From: Mycolicibacterium austroafricanum
GTDB lineage: Bacteria > Actinomycetota > Actinomycetes > Mycobacteriales > Mycobacteriaceae
Reading direction: 5' to 3'
Length of the DNA: 64,000 nucleotides
Assembly: GCF_902705885.1 (NCBI RefSeq)
Contig: NZ_CACSIP010000002.1
Coordinates: forward strand, 56,471 to 120,470
A program made the translations under genes and the position numbers. The notes beneath the pieces were generated by a model that did no database searches, was not told where the DNA came from, and saw nothing but the letters and a program-made list of their open reading frames with translations. Shown here in pieces: positions 52,539 to 61,361 of this stretch; positions within the stretch are counted from its first letter, which is position 1; each line of letters begins with the position of its first letter.

Positions 52539-53764
52539 ACACGGAAATGCCGACAACGCAGTTCACCTACGATCCCTTCGATCCGGCGGTGATGGCCGAC
52601 CCGCTCCCGTTCTACCGGGTGCTGCGCGACCAGTACCCGGTGTACTACCTCGAGAAGTGGGACACCTACGCGCTGTCACGATTCTCTGACATCTGGAACG
52701 TGTTGGAGCTCAACGACGGAACGTTCGTCGCCTCTGAAGGCACGCTGCCCGCGGCGGCCGTGCTGGCCCAGCACAACGACGGGCCGGTCCCCGACCCGCC
52801 CCTGCACCCGCTGCCGTTCCACGCGAACTTCGACGCACCCATCTACGATGAGGTCCGCCGCTGCACCGCCGCGCCGTTCCGGCCGAAGTCGGTCCCGAAG
52901 CTCGCCGAACGGATCACCACGCTGGCCAACGAGCGGCTCGACGAACTCCTGCCGCGCGGCCGGTTCGATCTGACCCAGGAGTACGGCGGAATCGTGGCCG
53001 CCTCGGTGGTCTGCGAACTCGTGGGTCTACCAGTCGATCTCGCGGCCGATGTGCTCGCCACGGTCAATGCGGGCAGCCTGGCCCAGCCGGGCAGCGGGGT
53101 CGAGGTGGCCAACGCGCGTCCGGGCTATCTGGAATACCTGACCCCGGTGGTCAAGCGCAGGCGGTCCGACGAGGGCCACGCATGCCCGATAGTGGACAAC
53201 CTGCTCGCCTACCGACTTCCCGACGGATCAGCGCTGACCGACATGGAGGCCGCCGTACAGATGCTCGGTGTCTTCATCGGCGGCACCGAGACCGTTCCCA
53301 AGATCGTCGCGCACGGACTGTGGGAGCTTTCCCGCGAACCTGACCAACTCGCCGCGGTGCGCGCCGATCTGGGGGCCAACGTCCCCCTCGCCCGCGAGGA
53401 GATGATCCGCTACTGCGCGCCTGCGCAGTGGTTCGCCCGCACGCTACGCCGGCCGTTCACCCTGCACGGCACCACGATCCGGCCCGGTCAGCGGATCATC
53501 TCGCTGCTGGCCTCGGCGAATCGCGATGAGCGTGAGTATCCCCGGGCCGACGAGTTCATCTGGAACCGGCCGATTCCACGTCTGCTCGCGTTCGGCCGCG
53601 GTCAGCACTTCTGCCTCGGAGCTCACCTCGCACGGTTGGAGATCACCATCATGGTGACCGAATGGCTCAAGCGGGTACCGGATTTCCAGGTGGACGTCGA
53701 ATCGGCGTGCCGGCCGCCGTCGAGCTTTCAGTGGGGATGGAACACGATCCCGGTGGAGGTCTGA
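52535..53764 (+). CDS. Cytochrome P450
   Basis: The second P450 of the cluster, 409 aa. The heme Cys is Cys360 in FGRGQHFCLGAHLARLE; the I-helix is MLGVFIGGTETVPKIV, where Glu-Thr replaces the usual Asp-Thr; and the ExxR is EEMIRYCAPAQWFART. The N-terminal part starts FTYDPFDPAVMADPLPFYRVLRDQYPVYYLEKWDTY (two blocks). It is not close to the P450 at 48472. It starts in a GTGA overlap with the NIPSNAP-like gene and ends one base before the MDR dehydrogenase. The ferredoxin at 49763 is the nearest electron donor. Substrate unknown. Confidence 0.92.
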   Translation: MNTEMPTTQFTYDPFDPAVMADPLPFYRVLRDQYPVYYLEKWDTYALSRFSDIWNVLELNDGTFVASEGTLPAAAVLAQHNDGPVPDPPLHPLPFHANFDAPIYDEVRRCTAAPFRPKSVPKLAERITTLANERLDELLPRGRFDLTQEYGGIVAASVVCELVGLPVDLAADVLATVNAGSLAQPGSGVEVANARPGYLEYLTPVVKRRRSDEGHACPIVDNLLAYRLPDGSALTDMEAAVQMLGVFIGGTETVPKIVAHGLWELSREPDQLAAVRADLGANVPLAREEMIRYCAPAQWFARTLRRPFTLHGTTIRPGQRIISLLASANRDEREYPRADEFIWNRPIPRLLAFGRGQHFCLGAHLARLEITIMVTEWLKRVPDFQVDVESACRPPSSFQWGWNTIPVEV

Positions 53765-53765
53765 G

Positions 53766-54743
53766 ATGTGGTCCCACCGTCTCGTCGCACCGTTCACGTT
53801 CGAGAAAACCGAGGTGCCGCAACGCTCGCCGGAATCGCTCGACGACGGGCAGGTGTTGTTGCGGTTTCTGGCCGCCGGCATCTGCGGCAGCGATCTGCCG
53901 GGATTCCGCGGCGCCCAGGGCAGGGTGCCCGGCGACACCGGTGCCTGCGCGGCGGAGAAAGACGGTTTCCCGATCCACGAGGTGGTGGGCGAGGTGATCG
54001 CCAGCCGTCACCGCAGTCACCAACAGGGCGATCGGGTGGTCGGGTGGGCATCGGGCTTCGACGGGCTGATGGAACAGGTCGTCACAGCCGGTGACGGTCT
54101 GGCGCCCTATGACCCGTCCCTCGACCCCGAGCACGCCGTCGGCCTGCAGCCATTGGCCTGTGTGCTCTACGCGGTCGAGCAGTTGCCAGACCTGGCCGGC
54201 CGGCACGTCGCGGTGCTCGGTCAGGGCTCGATCGGACTGCTGTTCTCCTATGTCGCCAAAGCGGCGGGCGCGGCACACGTCACCGGCGTCGACCCGGTGG
54301 ACCGAGACGATGTCGGCCCGGTGTTCGGGGTGGACTCCGTGGTACGTGCGACCAGTGACCGCTGGGTCGGTCGGCTCGCGCCGGATGCCAAGCCCGACAT
54401 AGTGATCGAAGCGGTCGGCCATCAGGTCGCCACCCTCACCCATGCGATCGAGGCCGTGGCTCCCGGCGGCACGGTCTTCTACTTCGGCGTGCCCGACGAC
54501 GATTCGTACCCGATCAGCATGCGGACCATGCTGCGCAACAACCTCACCCTCAAAGCCGGTGTGACACTGGACCGGCGGCGGGTTCTGGACCGGGCAGACG
54601 CCTTCGCCCGCGAGCATCCCGGTCTGCTGCACCGCTACCTGACGCACACCTTTTCCGCCGACGACGTACAGGCCGCGTTCGAGCTGGCCTGCCGGCCGGT
54701 GCCCGGCAGGATCAAGACCGCCATCGTGGTCAGAGACTCATGA
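53766..54743 (+). CDS. Zinc-type alcohol dehydrogenase (MDR family)
   Basis: A 325-aa medium-chain dehydrogenase. The catalytic-domain motifs are AAGICGSDLPGF (Cys ligand, about 36-47) and FPIHEVVGEV (His-Glu, about 66-75); the NAD(P) site is VAVLGQGSIGLLFSYVAKA (about 146-164). The structural-zinc Cys cluster is not evident, as in several short MDR forms. It probably oxidises an alcohol formed by P450 hydroxylation. The ATG lies one base after the P450 stop, and the gene overlaps the aldolase gene by four bases (ATGA). Confidence 0.88.
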   Translation: MWSHRLVAPFTFEKTEVPQRSPESLDDGQVLLRFLAAGICGSDLPGFRGAQGRVPGDTGACAAEKDGFPIHEVVGEVIASRHRSHQQGDRVVGWASGFDGLMEQVVTAGDGLAPYDPSLDPEHAVGLQPLACVLYAVEQLPDLAGRHVAVLGQGSIGLLFSYVAKAAGAAHVTGVDPVDRDDVGPVFGVDSVVRATSDRWVGRLAPDAKPDIVIEAVGHQVATLTHAIEAVAPGGTVFYFGVPDDDSYPISMRTMLRNNLTLKAGVTLDRRRVLDRADAFAREHPGLLHRYLTHTFSADDVQAAFELACRPVPGRIKTAIVVRDS

Positions 54744-55528
54744 GGGCAGCGAGCAGGCTGCAGGACGCGTTGGCGGCGAAGACGCCTGTGTGGGGCGGCT
54801 GGGTGGTGGCTCCGACAATCCTGGGACCCGAGGAATTCACCAGCAGTGGTTACGATTTCGTGGGATTCGACGTTCAGCACGGATACCTCGGCGACGCCGA
54901 CGTATCCCTCATGCTGCGCAGGCTCGAGTACCTCCCGATCGCCACCGTGGTGCGGTTGCCGACACCGGAGCCCGCCCCGATCGGCAGGGTGCTCGACGCT
55001 GGCGCCGACGGCGTCATCATCGCGATGGTCGAGTCCGCCGGGCAGGCAGCGGCCGCAGTCGCCGCGACCCGCTACGCCCCGTCCGGGGTGCGCAGCTACG
55101 GCCCACTGCGCACCAGCATGGGGACCGACCCTGCTGCTCTGCAGGAGAGGGTCTCGGTGTTCGCGATGGTCGAAACCGCACGTGGACTCGCCACAATCGA
55201 CGAGATCTGCGCGGTCGACGGATTGAGCGGTGTGTATGTGGGCCCGGCGGATCTCGCGATCTCCATGGGCCACGGGCCGGCCGATGCCTGGACCCACCAT
55301 GACGTCCGGGACGCCATGGCGCGGATCCATCACACCGTCACCTCGGCGGGGCTGGTCAGCGGCGTCCACGCGGGCACCGGAACGCTCGGCCGCACCGCCG
55401 CGCAACTGGGGTTCCAGATGATCACGCTGGTCTCGGAGTCGCAGGCGTTACGGCACGGCGCCGCAGCCCATCTCACCGAGGCCCGGGGAGCACCGGCCGC
55501 GGCACCCGACCGGCAGGGGCAGTACTGA
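54740..55528 (+). CDS. HpcH/HpaI aldolase family protein
   Basis: A 262-aa TIM-barrel metal-dependent aldolase of the class II HpcH/HpaI family, which cleaves 2-keto-3-deoxy or 4-hydroxy-2-oxo acids to pyruvate and an aldehyde. The blocks are GFDVQHGYLGDADVSLMLRR (about 34-53, Asp and His), a GADGVIIAMVESAGQAAAAV segment (about 90-109), FAMVETARGLATIDEI with the metal Glu (about 139-154) and VYVGPADLAISMGHG with the metal Asp. Both metal ligands are present. It lies in the middle of the P450/MDR/SDR/BVMO operon, so it may act on a small fragment released late in the pathway. Confidence 0.9.
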   Translation: MRAASRLQDALAAKTPVWGGWVVAPTILGPEEFTSSGYDFVGFDVQHGYLGDADVSLMLRRLEYLPIATVVRLPTPEPAPIGRVLDAGADGVIIAMVESAGQAAAAVAATRYAPSGVRSYGPLRTSMGTDPAALQERVSVFAMVETARGLATIDEICAVDGLSGVYVGPADLAISMGHGPADAWTHHDVRDAMARIHHTVTSAGLVSGVHAGTGTLGRTAAQLGFQMITLVSESQALRHGAAAHLTEARGAPAAAPDRQGQY

Positions 55529-56262
55529 TGGCCGCTGCCGACCGCGTGGCGCTCGTCACCGGGGCCGCACGCGGGCAGGGCGCGGCCATCGCGGCCCGCC
55601 TCGTCGACGACGGGTTCTACGTGGCCGCATGCGATGTGCTGGTCGACGAGGTGGCCGCGACGGTGACAGCACTCGGTGGGGACCGGGCGATCGCGGTGGC
55701 CCTCGATGTGACCTCGGCGCCACAGTGGACACACGCGGTGAGCACCGTCGTCGAACGGTTCGGTGCACTCACCACGCTGGTCAACAACGCCGGCGTGTTG
55801 CATCGCGCCGCACTGTCGGACGAGACGCCCGGCGGTTTCGAGGGGAGTTGGCGGGTCAACTGTCTTGGCCCGTTCCTGGGGATCCAGGCGGCGCTGCCGC
55901 AGCTGCGTGATGCCGACGGCGCCTCGGTCGTGAACACCTGCAGCACCGGGGCGATCCGCCCGTTCCCCAACCACGCGGCCTACGGCTCGTCGAAGTGGGC
56001 GCTGCGGGGCCTGACCCAGGTCGCCGCGGTCGAACTGGCGCCGGCCGGGATCAGGGTCAACTCGGTGTTCCCCGGCCCAGTCGAGACGCCGATGCTGGAC
56101 GAGGCCACCCGAACCAGGTTGGCCGGCCACGCGCTGACCGGGCGCATCGGAAAGCCGACCGAGATCGCCGACGCGGTGGCGTTCCTGGTCTCCGACCACG
56201 CATCGTTCATCACCGGATCGGAGCTCATCGTCGACGGCGGGCAGTGCCTGCAGATTGGATGA
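55528..56262 (+). CDS. SDR family oxidoreductase
   Basis: A 244-aa classical short-chain dehydrogenase. The cofactor motif is VTGAARGQGAAIAARLVDDG (about 10-29), NNAGVLHRAAL is the NNAG block (about 86-90), the catalytic Ser is in NTCSTGAI and the Tyr-Lys pair is AAYGSSKWALRGL (about 151-155). GxRVNSVFPGPVETPML follows. Unlike the SDR at 4673 it lacks the mycofactocin-type insertion and looks like a free NAD(P) enzyme. It probably oxidises a secondary alcohol to the ketone that the flavin monooxygenase then attacks; that is inference from order. It shares a one-base overlap with the aldolase gene. Confidence 0.9.
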   Translation: MAAADRVALVTGAARGQGAAIAARLVDDGFYVAACDVLVDEVAATVTALGGDRAIAVALDVTSAPQWTHAVSTVVERFGALTTLVNNAGVLHRAALSDETPGGFEGSWRVNCLGPFLGIQAALPQLRDADGASVVNTCSTGAIRPFPNHAAYGSSKWALRGLTQVAAVELAPAGIRVNSVFPGPVETPMLDEATRTRLAGHALTGRIGKPTEIADAVAFLVSDHASFITGSELIVDGGQCLQIG

Positions 56263-57779
56263 AGACCTCAATGCCGAAGACGCTGTCCGTGGGGATCATC
56301 GGCGCCGGACCGGGCGGCCTGGCGCTCGGGATCTTCCTGCGCAAAGCCGGTTTCACCGACTTCACCATCTTTGACCGCGAAGACGGCGTCGGCGGCACGT
56401 GGCGGGTCAACACCTATCCGGGTTTGGCGTGCGACGTCAAATCGCACCTGTACTCCTATTCGTTCGACCTCAACCCGCGCTGGTCACGACTGTGGTCCGA
56501 ACAGCAGGAGATCCTGGCGTACTTCGAGCAGTGCGCACAACGCCATCAACTCACCGCACACCTGAAGCTGAACACCGAGATCATCTCGGCCACGTGGCAT
56601 TCGGACTCGAAGACATGGACGCTGAGGTCTGTCGCAGGTGAGGAGTACACCTTCGACATCGTGGTGTCCGCGATCGGGATCTTCACCCAACCGGTGATGC
56701 CGGACCTGGAGCAGGAGCAGCCGTTCACCGGCACCGTGATGCACACCGCGCGCTGGGATCACTCCGTGGACCTCAACGAGGCCAGGGTGGCCGTCCTGGG
56801 CACGGGTTCGACCGCTGCGCAGCTTGTTCCGGAGGTCGCGAAGGTGGCCTCGAAGGTCTACTCGGTGCAGCGGTCGCCGACGTGGGTACTGCCGAAACCG
56901 GACCGGCCGTACACCGCACGCGAGAAGTGGGTATTCGCCCATGTCCCGCTCGCCAAGAAGATCTACCGCACCCGGCTGTGGCTGCGCAGCGAGTCCAACA
57001 TCTCGGTCATCGAGAACGGCAGCGACAAGACCCAGCAGTTCAGGGGCATCGCATTGCGCACCCTGGAGACGACGATCGCCGACGAGGAACTGCGCGCGAA
57101 GCTCACTCCGACCCATCCGTTCGGATGCAAGCGGCTGGTGTTCGCCACCGACTATCTGCAGACGCTCAGCCAGCCGCACGTGGAGGTGATCTCCAGCCCG
57201 GCGCGGGCGCTCCGGTCCAGATCACTGGTCACCCAGGACGGCACCGAACTCGATGTCGACGTGGTGGTGTGTGCCACCGGCTATGCCGCGGCGGACTACC
57301 TGGGCCAGATCGACGTGCTGGGCGCCGATGCAACCTCGCTGCGAGACACCTGGCGCGACGGGGCGTTCGCGTATCTGGGCATGGCCGTTCCCGGCTACCC
57401 AAACTTCTTCATGCTGTACGGACCGAACACGAACGTGGGCTCGAACAGTGTCATCTTCATGCTGGAGGCGCAGGCGAAGTACATCGTGCGGGCGTGTGAG
57501 TACATGCGCCGCAAGGACAAGTCGTACATCGAGGTGCGCTCCGAGGTGACGGCGCGATTCTTGACCCAGATCGACGCGTGGATGCAGGGCACCGTGTGGC
57601 TGACCCGGTGCTCCAACTACTTTCGCGCAGCCAACGGCCGTGTCGTGACCCAGTGGCCGCGCAGTGCCCGCGATTTCTGGCGTCGGACCCGCTGGTTCCG
57701 GTCCGGGGACTACACCTTCGACCCGCCCCGGGGCCGCCCGGTCATCCAGGTGGGCGCCCAGGCAGCGGACACCGGCTAG
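56259..57779 (+). CDS. FAD-dependent Baeyer-Villiger-type monooxygenase
   Basis: A 506-aa type I flavin monooxygenase. It has an N-terminal FAD motif GIIGAGPGGLALGIFLRKAG (about 12-31), the BVMO fingerprint FTGTVMHTARW at residues 156-166 (F-x-G-x3-H-x3-W) and a second Rossmann motif VAVLGTGSTAAQLVPEVA (about 177-194). The ATG-containing segment YGPNTNVGSNSV and the C-terminal FRAANGRVVTQWP are shared with mycobacterial BVMOs. The enzyme would insert oxygen next to a ketone to give an ester or lactone, using NADPH. ATG 56259 is in an ATGA overlap with the SDR; the open frame upstream lies inside the SDR. Confidence 0.92.
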   Translation: MKTSMPKTLSVGIIGAGPGGLALGIFLRKAGFTDFTIFDREDGVGGTWRVNTYPGLACDVKSHLYSYSFDLNPRWSRLWSEQQEILAYFEQCAQRHQLTAHLKLNTEIISATWHSDSKTWTLRSVAGEEYTFDIVVSAIGIFTQPVMPDLEQEQPFTGTVMHTARWDHSVDLNEARVAVLGTGSTAAQLVPEVAKVASKVYSVQRSPTWVLPKPDRPYTAREKWVFAHVPLAKKIYRTRLWLRSESNISVIENGSDKTQQFRGIALRTLETTIADEELRAKLTPTHPFGCKRLVFATDYLQTLSQPHVEVISSPARALRSRSLVTQDGTELDVDVVVCATGYAAADYLGQIDVLGADATSLRDTWRDGAFAYLGMAVPGYPNFFMLYGPNTNVGSNSVIFMLEAQAKYIVRACEYMRRKDKSYIEVRSEVTARFLTQIDAWMQGTVWLTRCSNYFRAANGRVVTQWPRSARDFWRRTRWFRSGDYTFDPPRGRPVIQVGAQAADTG

Positions 57780-57810
57780 GGCGGCCATGGCCATCCCGGA
57801 GGTACCCCCG

Positions 57811-58740
57811 ATGCGTGACATCACCGATCGGCTCGATCCGGCCCTGAGGCACCTCGCCGCGGCCCGCGTCGATCTGTCTCCCGCGGTGCTCGGCGCGGTG
57901 CGCGATTCGCTCGATCAACGACGTGCCGAGACCGCGAGAACCGTCGACACCGTGGGCGTCGAAATCGAACAGCGCGACGTCCGTGTCGAGTCCGGCAGGG
58001 TCGTCACGGTCCGGATCTACCGCGGTGCAGCGCCATCGTCTCCCGCGGTCATCTACTGTCACGCAGGAGCATTTGTCCTCGGTAACCTCGACACCGATCA
58101 CCGGCAGTGTGTCGAACTGTCCCGCCGCGGCCGCTGCACGGTGATCTCCGTCGACTACCGACTGGCGCCTGAGAACCCTTTTCCCGCAGCATTGGACGAT
58201 GCCAGGGCAGTCCTCGAGTGGGCGGCCGGCAGCGCCGCGGAACTGGGTATCGATGTCGGCGCACTCGCAGTCGCCGGGAACAGCGCCGGAGCGGCGCTGG
58301 CGTCCGGGCTGGCCCAGCAGGCCGCCGCCGGTTCGGCGCCGCGGCTGGTCTTCCAGCTGCTGCACCAGCCGGTGCTCGATGACCGGCCCTCGCCGTCGAA
58401 GGAGGAATTCACCACCACCCCCGGCTTCGACGGACCGGCGGTGACCTGGATGTGGCGTCACTACTGCGCCGGAGACCCCGCGCCTGCCGAAGCCGTTCCG
58501 GCCGCGGCCGGCGAGTTGAGCTCCCTGCCGGCCACATTGATCACCTGCTCGGAGCTGGACCCGTTGCGCGACGAGGCGGTGGACTACGCGTTGCGGCTGA
58601 TGTGGGCCGGTGTCAGCACCGAGCTGCACGTGTTCGCCGGAACCTGCCACGGCTTCGACTCGATGGCCCCGGCCGAGGAGGTGAGCGGACAGCTGTGGGC
58701 GATCCAGGGTGCCGCACTACGGCGTGCGTTCAGGCGCTAG
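57811..58740 (+). CDS. Alpha/beta hydrolase (hormone-sensitive-lipase family)
   Basis: A 309-aa esterase/lipase-like hydrolase. The oxyanion motif is CHAGAFVLG, where HGGGF is changed to HAGAF. The nucleophile is Ser158 in AGNSAGAALA, the Asp is in SELDPLRDEAVDYA and the His is in GTCHGFDSMAP. GGAGGT is seven to eight bases before ATG 57811 and fixes the start over the in-frame ATG at 57787. It ends the operon downstream of the BVMO, so hydrolysing the ester or lactone made by that enzyme is a reasonable proposal. It converges with the SRPBCC gene, overlapping by four bases. Confidence 0.9.
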   Translation: MRDITDRLDPALRHLAAARVDLSPAVLGAVRDSLDQRRAETARTVDTVGVEIEQRDVRVESGRVVTVRIYRGAAPSSPAVIYCHAGAFVLGNLDTDHRQCVELSRRGRCTVISVDYRLAPENPFPAALDDARAVLEWAAGSAAELGIDVGALAVAGNSAGAALASGLAQQAAAGSAPRLVFQLLHQPVLDDRPSPSKEEFTTTPGFDGPAVTWMWRHYCAGDPAPAEAVPAAAGELSSLPATLITCSELDPLRDEAVDYALRLMWAGVSTELHVFAGTCHGFDSMAPAEEVSGQLWAIQGAALRRAFRR

Positions 58741-59204
58741 CCGAGTTCGCGGGCGATGGCGGCATGGTAGGCGTCGATGTGCGCGGGATTGACCGTGCGG
58801 AAGAATCCGTCGGGCAACGGCGACTCCTTGAACGCCTCCACGGTCATCGTCCGGTTGAACAGGGTGATGCCCCCACCGGGGCGAGTGAACTTGTACTGCA
58901 CGGTGATCCGACCAGGCATCCCGCCATTGCCATCGCTGTCATGGCCGAGATCGCCCACCGAGTTGAACATCCACAGCCTGGGGCGCATCGCGATGGCCAG
59001 ATGCCAGGTGAAGACCCGCCCTCCGTCCGGACCTGACTCGGTCCAGGTGTCACCGACCTCGAGGGGCAGTTTGCCCGGCACGTCGCCCACGCGGGCACTG
59101 CCCGGGTAGGTCTTCGGCCAGTTCGCCGGATCGGTCACGAAGTCGTAGATCTCCTCGGGAGATCGGACGAACGCTGTCTCGGACGTTGTCGTCACGATTC
59201 CCAC
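58737..59204 (-). CDS. SRPBCC family protein
   Basis: A 155-aa START/Bet v1-like ligand-binding protein (SRPBCC superfamily). The typical start is SETAFVRSPEEIYDFVTDPANWPKTYPG (two blocks), and it ends with a C-terminal helix (NPAHIDAYHAAIAREL). Members bind hydrophobic molecules or act as cyclases/aromatases; no catalytic residue can be named here. It starts with GTG 59204 behind AAGAAGG. It is divergent from the acyl-CoA dehydrogenase across the shared promoter element, 32 bases away, the same distance as for the SMP-30 gene. Confidence 0.82.
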   Translation of the reverse strand: MGIVTTTSETAFVRSPEEIYDFVTDPANWPKTYPGSARVGDVPGKLPLEVGDTWTESGPDGGRVFTWHLAIAMRPRLWMFNSVGDLGHDSDGNGGMPGRITVQYKFTRPGGGITLFNRTMTVEAFKESPLPDGFFRTVNPAHIDAYHAAIARELG

Positions 59205-59235
59205 GTTGGCTGCCCTTCTTTCGGCGTCGCACTAC

Positions 59236-59264
59236 CTTTACAAAAGGTTGTTGTAATGTCACGC
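59236..59264. promoter_or_regulatory. Conserved promoter/operator element, copy 4 (bidirectional)
   Basis: CTTTACAA-N13-TGTCACGC followed by T. Plus direction: TTTACA (59237-59242), 17 bases, CACGCT (59260-59265), start at the ATG of the acyl-CoA dehydrogenase (59273) or one base before. Minus direction: GTGACA, 17 bases, AAAGGT, toward the SRPBCC gene. A TTACAA-N7-TTGTAA dyad overlaps it (59238-59256). Confidence 0.68.
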
Positions 59265-59272
59265 TGCTCGAT

Positions 59273-60445
59273 ATGGACTTCTCCGAAGTGCAGCTTTGCG
59301 AAGACGATCGGGCCTTCCAATCGGAGTTGAGGGAGCTTCTCGCCGAGCTGGTCACCGACGATGTCATCAGGCGCGACCGGCGCAGCGGCGACAACTTCGA
59401 CGAGGCGGTTCATCTGGCGCTCGGTGCGGCCGGTTACCTGCGGCGTGACTGGCTGCCCGAGGCGGACGGTGGCTTCGACGCGGCGCGACGGCGAATCTGG
59501 GAGCTCGAGATCGGCCGCGCGCAGACGCCGTGGTTCCACTGGGGCACCACCTCGATGGTCGCAACGGCGGTGAACAAGTTTGGGACAGCCGAACTCAGGG
59601 ACGAGGTGCTCGACAAAGTCCTGACGGGCCACTATCGGCTGTGCCTCGGCTACACCGAACCAGACGGCGGCTCCGACGTCGCCACCTGCAAGACCCGCGC
59701 CGTGCGCGATGGATCCAGCTGGGTCATAAACGGTTCCAAGATGTTCACGTCCAACGCCCACCACGCCCAGTACGTGTTCCTGATCACCAACACCGACCCG
59801 GCGGCGGCCAAGCATCAGAGCCTGACGATGTTCCTGGTCCCGCTCGACTCGCCGGGCGTCGCAATCCAGCCGATCCGCACCGTCGACGGCGACCGCACCA
59901 ACATCACCTTCTACAGCGATGTCCGCGTCGACGACCGCTACCGGGTAGGTGCGGTCAACGGAGGTTGGGGGGTGCTCCGCGAGGCGCTCAACGCCGAACA
60001 CGGCACCGTCGAACGTGACCGCAGCGGTCTGCACAAGATCGCGGCGATGACCGCACATGCGCTGTTGCTGGCCGCCGCGACGGACAAGGCCGCGGGTGAA
60101 GCCGACCTCACCGACGGCTCCGTCGGATATCGGCTGGGCCGCAGCATCGCCCGGCTGGAGGCTGCGCTGAGCACACCGGAGATGTTCGGCCGGGTGGCGA
60201 TCGCCCAGGCGCTGCGGGAGCTCACCCCGGATCTGATGGATCTCCTCGGAGCTGCGTCGAGCCTGCCGACCGAAACCGGCGGCGCGGCCGCGGGCGGGGA
60301 GGTGGAGTACCTGTTCCGGTTGGCCGGTCCGACCGGGATCTACGGTGGCACGCTCGAGGTCTTCCGCAACATGATCGCCCAGCACGCGCTGGGGCTCGGG
60401 AGGCCCCAGTACGCGTCGCCGGCCGCCGTCAAAGGTGGACGATGA
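59273..60445 (+). CDS. Acyl-CoA dehydrogenase family protein
   Basis: A 390-aa FAD-dependent acyl-CoA dehydrogenase. CLGYTEPDGGSDVATCKTRA (about 123-142) is the flavin/substrate block, followed by INGSKMFTSNAHHAQYVFL. The C-terminus has GPTGIYGGTLEVFRNMIAQHALGLGRP, the FAD-contact region. The catalytic Glu found at the end of helix J in many ACADs is not certain here. ATG 59273 sits at the predicted start point of the shared promoter, so the mRNA should be leaderless; the frame is open upstream but without function. It should carry out the first step of beta-oxidation for a CoA ester formed by the CoA-transferase. It converges with the LLM gene, overlapping by 17 bases. Confidence 0.92.
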   Translation: MDFSEVQLCEDDRAFQSELRELLAELVTDDVIRRDRRSGDNFDEAVHLALGAAGYLRRDWLPEADGGFDAARRRIWELEIGRAQTPWFHWGTTSMVATAVNKFGTAELRDEVLDKVLTGHYRLCLGYTEPDGGSDVATCKTRAVRDGSSWVINGSKMFTSNAHHAQYVFLITNTDPAAAKHQSLTMFLVPLDSPGVAIQPIRTVDGDRTNITFYSDVRVDDRYRVGAVNGGWGVLREALNAEHGTVERDRSGLHKIAAMTAHALLLAAATDKAAGEADLTDGSVGYRLGRSIARLEAALSTPEMFGRVAIAQALRELTPDLMDLLGAASSLPTETGGAAAGGEVEYLFRLAGPTGIYGGTLEVFRNMIAQHALGLGRPQYASPAAVKGGR

Positions 60446-61361
60446 CCTCGGAGGCGAGCAGCTGCAGCGTCTCATCCGAACAACGGTCGTGCGTGAACAG
60501 CACGATCTGACCGAAGCCCATCTCGACGATCTCACCGAGACGGTCGACGATCGCGGGCGCGGTGCCGATCAAACCGGCCTCGTGCAGGCCGAATGCGGCC
60601 ATCCCGAACCGCTTTTCGGCGAGACTGCGGATCCCGGGCAGTGTGTTGTCGTCGGGGGCCAGCGCCATCACCGCCTCGATCGAGAGCACGATGGAGTCGG
60701 GGTCGCGACCGATGTCCTCGCAGATCGACCGCAATGCCGAGAGCTTGTGTTCCAACTCGCCCAGCGCGTAGGTGGGCACGTTCCAGACGTCGGCGTAGCG
60801 AGCCACCAACGGCAGCGTGAACCTCTCGCCCACACCTCCGACCACGATCGGCGGCCGGGGACGCTGGGCGGCCCCGGGTTTGATCGGCATGTCGGTGACG
60901 GTGAAGTGGTCTCCGGCGAAGTCGATCCGCTCCTCGGCGAACGCCTGGTGCAGGATCTGCAATGTCTCGCCCAGCCGGCTTGATCGCTGCGCGAATGTGC
61001 CCCACTCAAGGCCAGCCCGCCGGTGCTCGTCCTCGATCGAGCCGCTGCCGAGCCCCAACGTCAGGCGACCCCCCGAGATCTGGTCGAGGGTGGTCGCCAT
61101 CTTCGCCAGCGTCACCGGGTGGCGGAACTGGTTGCACAGCACCATGTGTCCGATGCGGATCCGGTCGGTGCGGGCCAGCAGGGCGGTGGCCAGTGTCCAG
61201 GCCTCCATCGAAGGATATTCGGGCATCCCTGGGCCGTACAGATGGTCGTAGAGCCACAGCGAGTCGATTCCGAGCTGCTCGCAGCGCCGGGTGCGGTGCA
61301 GCATGTCATCGAACGAGAAGCCCATCTGGGGCAGGTAGACACCGATCTCGGGTCTGCTCAT
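60429..61361 (-). CDS. LLM class F420-dependent oxidoreductase
   Basis: A 310-aa luciferase-like TIM-barrel protein, in mycobacteria usually dependent on coenzyme F420. Family blocks are EIGVYLPQMGFSFDDML at the start, LWLYDHLYGPGMPEYPSMEAWT (about 35-56), TDRIRIGHMVLCNQFRHPVTLAKMA (about 64-88), SGGRLTLGLGSGSIEDEHRRAG (about 94-115) and a PPIVVGGVGER segment near 165. F420 reaction and substrate are unknown. ATG 61361 fits the domain start; 14 codons of open frame upstream have no similarity. A second LLM gene is divergent, 128 bases away. Confidence 0.9.
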   Translation of the reverse strand: MSRPEIGVYLPQMGFSFDDMLHRTRRCEQLGIDSLWLYDHLYGPGMPEYPSMEAWTLATALLARTDRIRIGHMVLCNQFRHPVTLAKMATTLDQISGGRLTLGLGSGSIEDEHRRAGLEWGTFAQRSSRLGETLQILHQAFAEERIDFAGDHFTVTDMPIKPGAAQRPRPPIVVGGVGERFTLPLVARYADVWNVPTYALGELEHKLSALRSICEDIGRDPDSIVLSIEAVMALAPDDNTLPGIRSLAEKRFGMAAFGLHEAGLIGTAPAIVDRLGEIVEMGFGQIVLFTHDRCSDETLQLLASEVIVHL

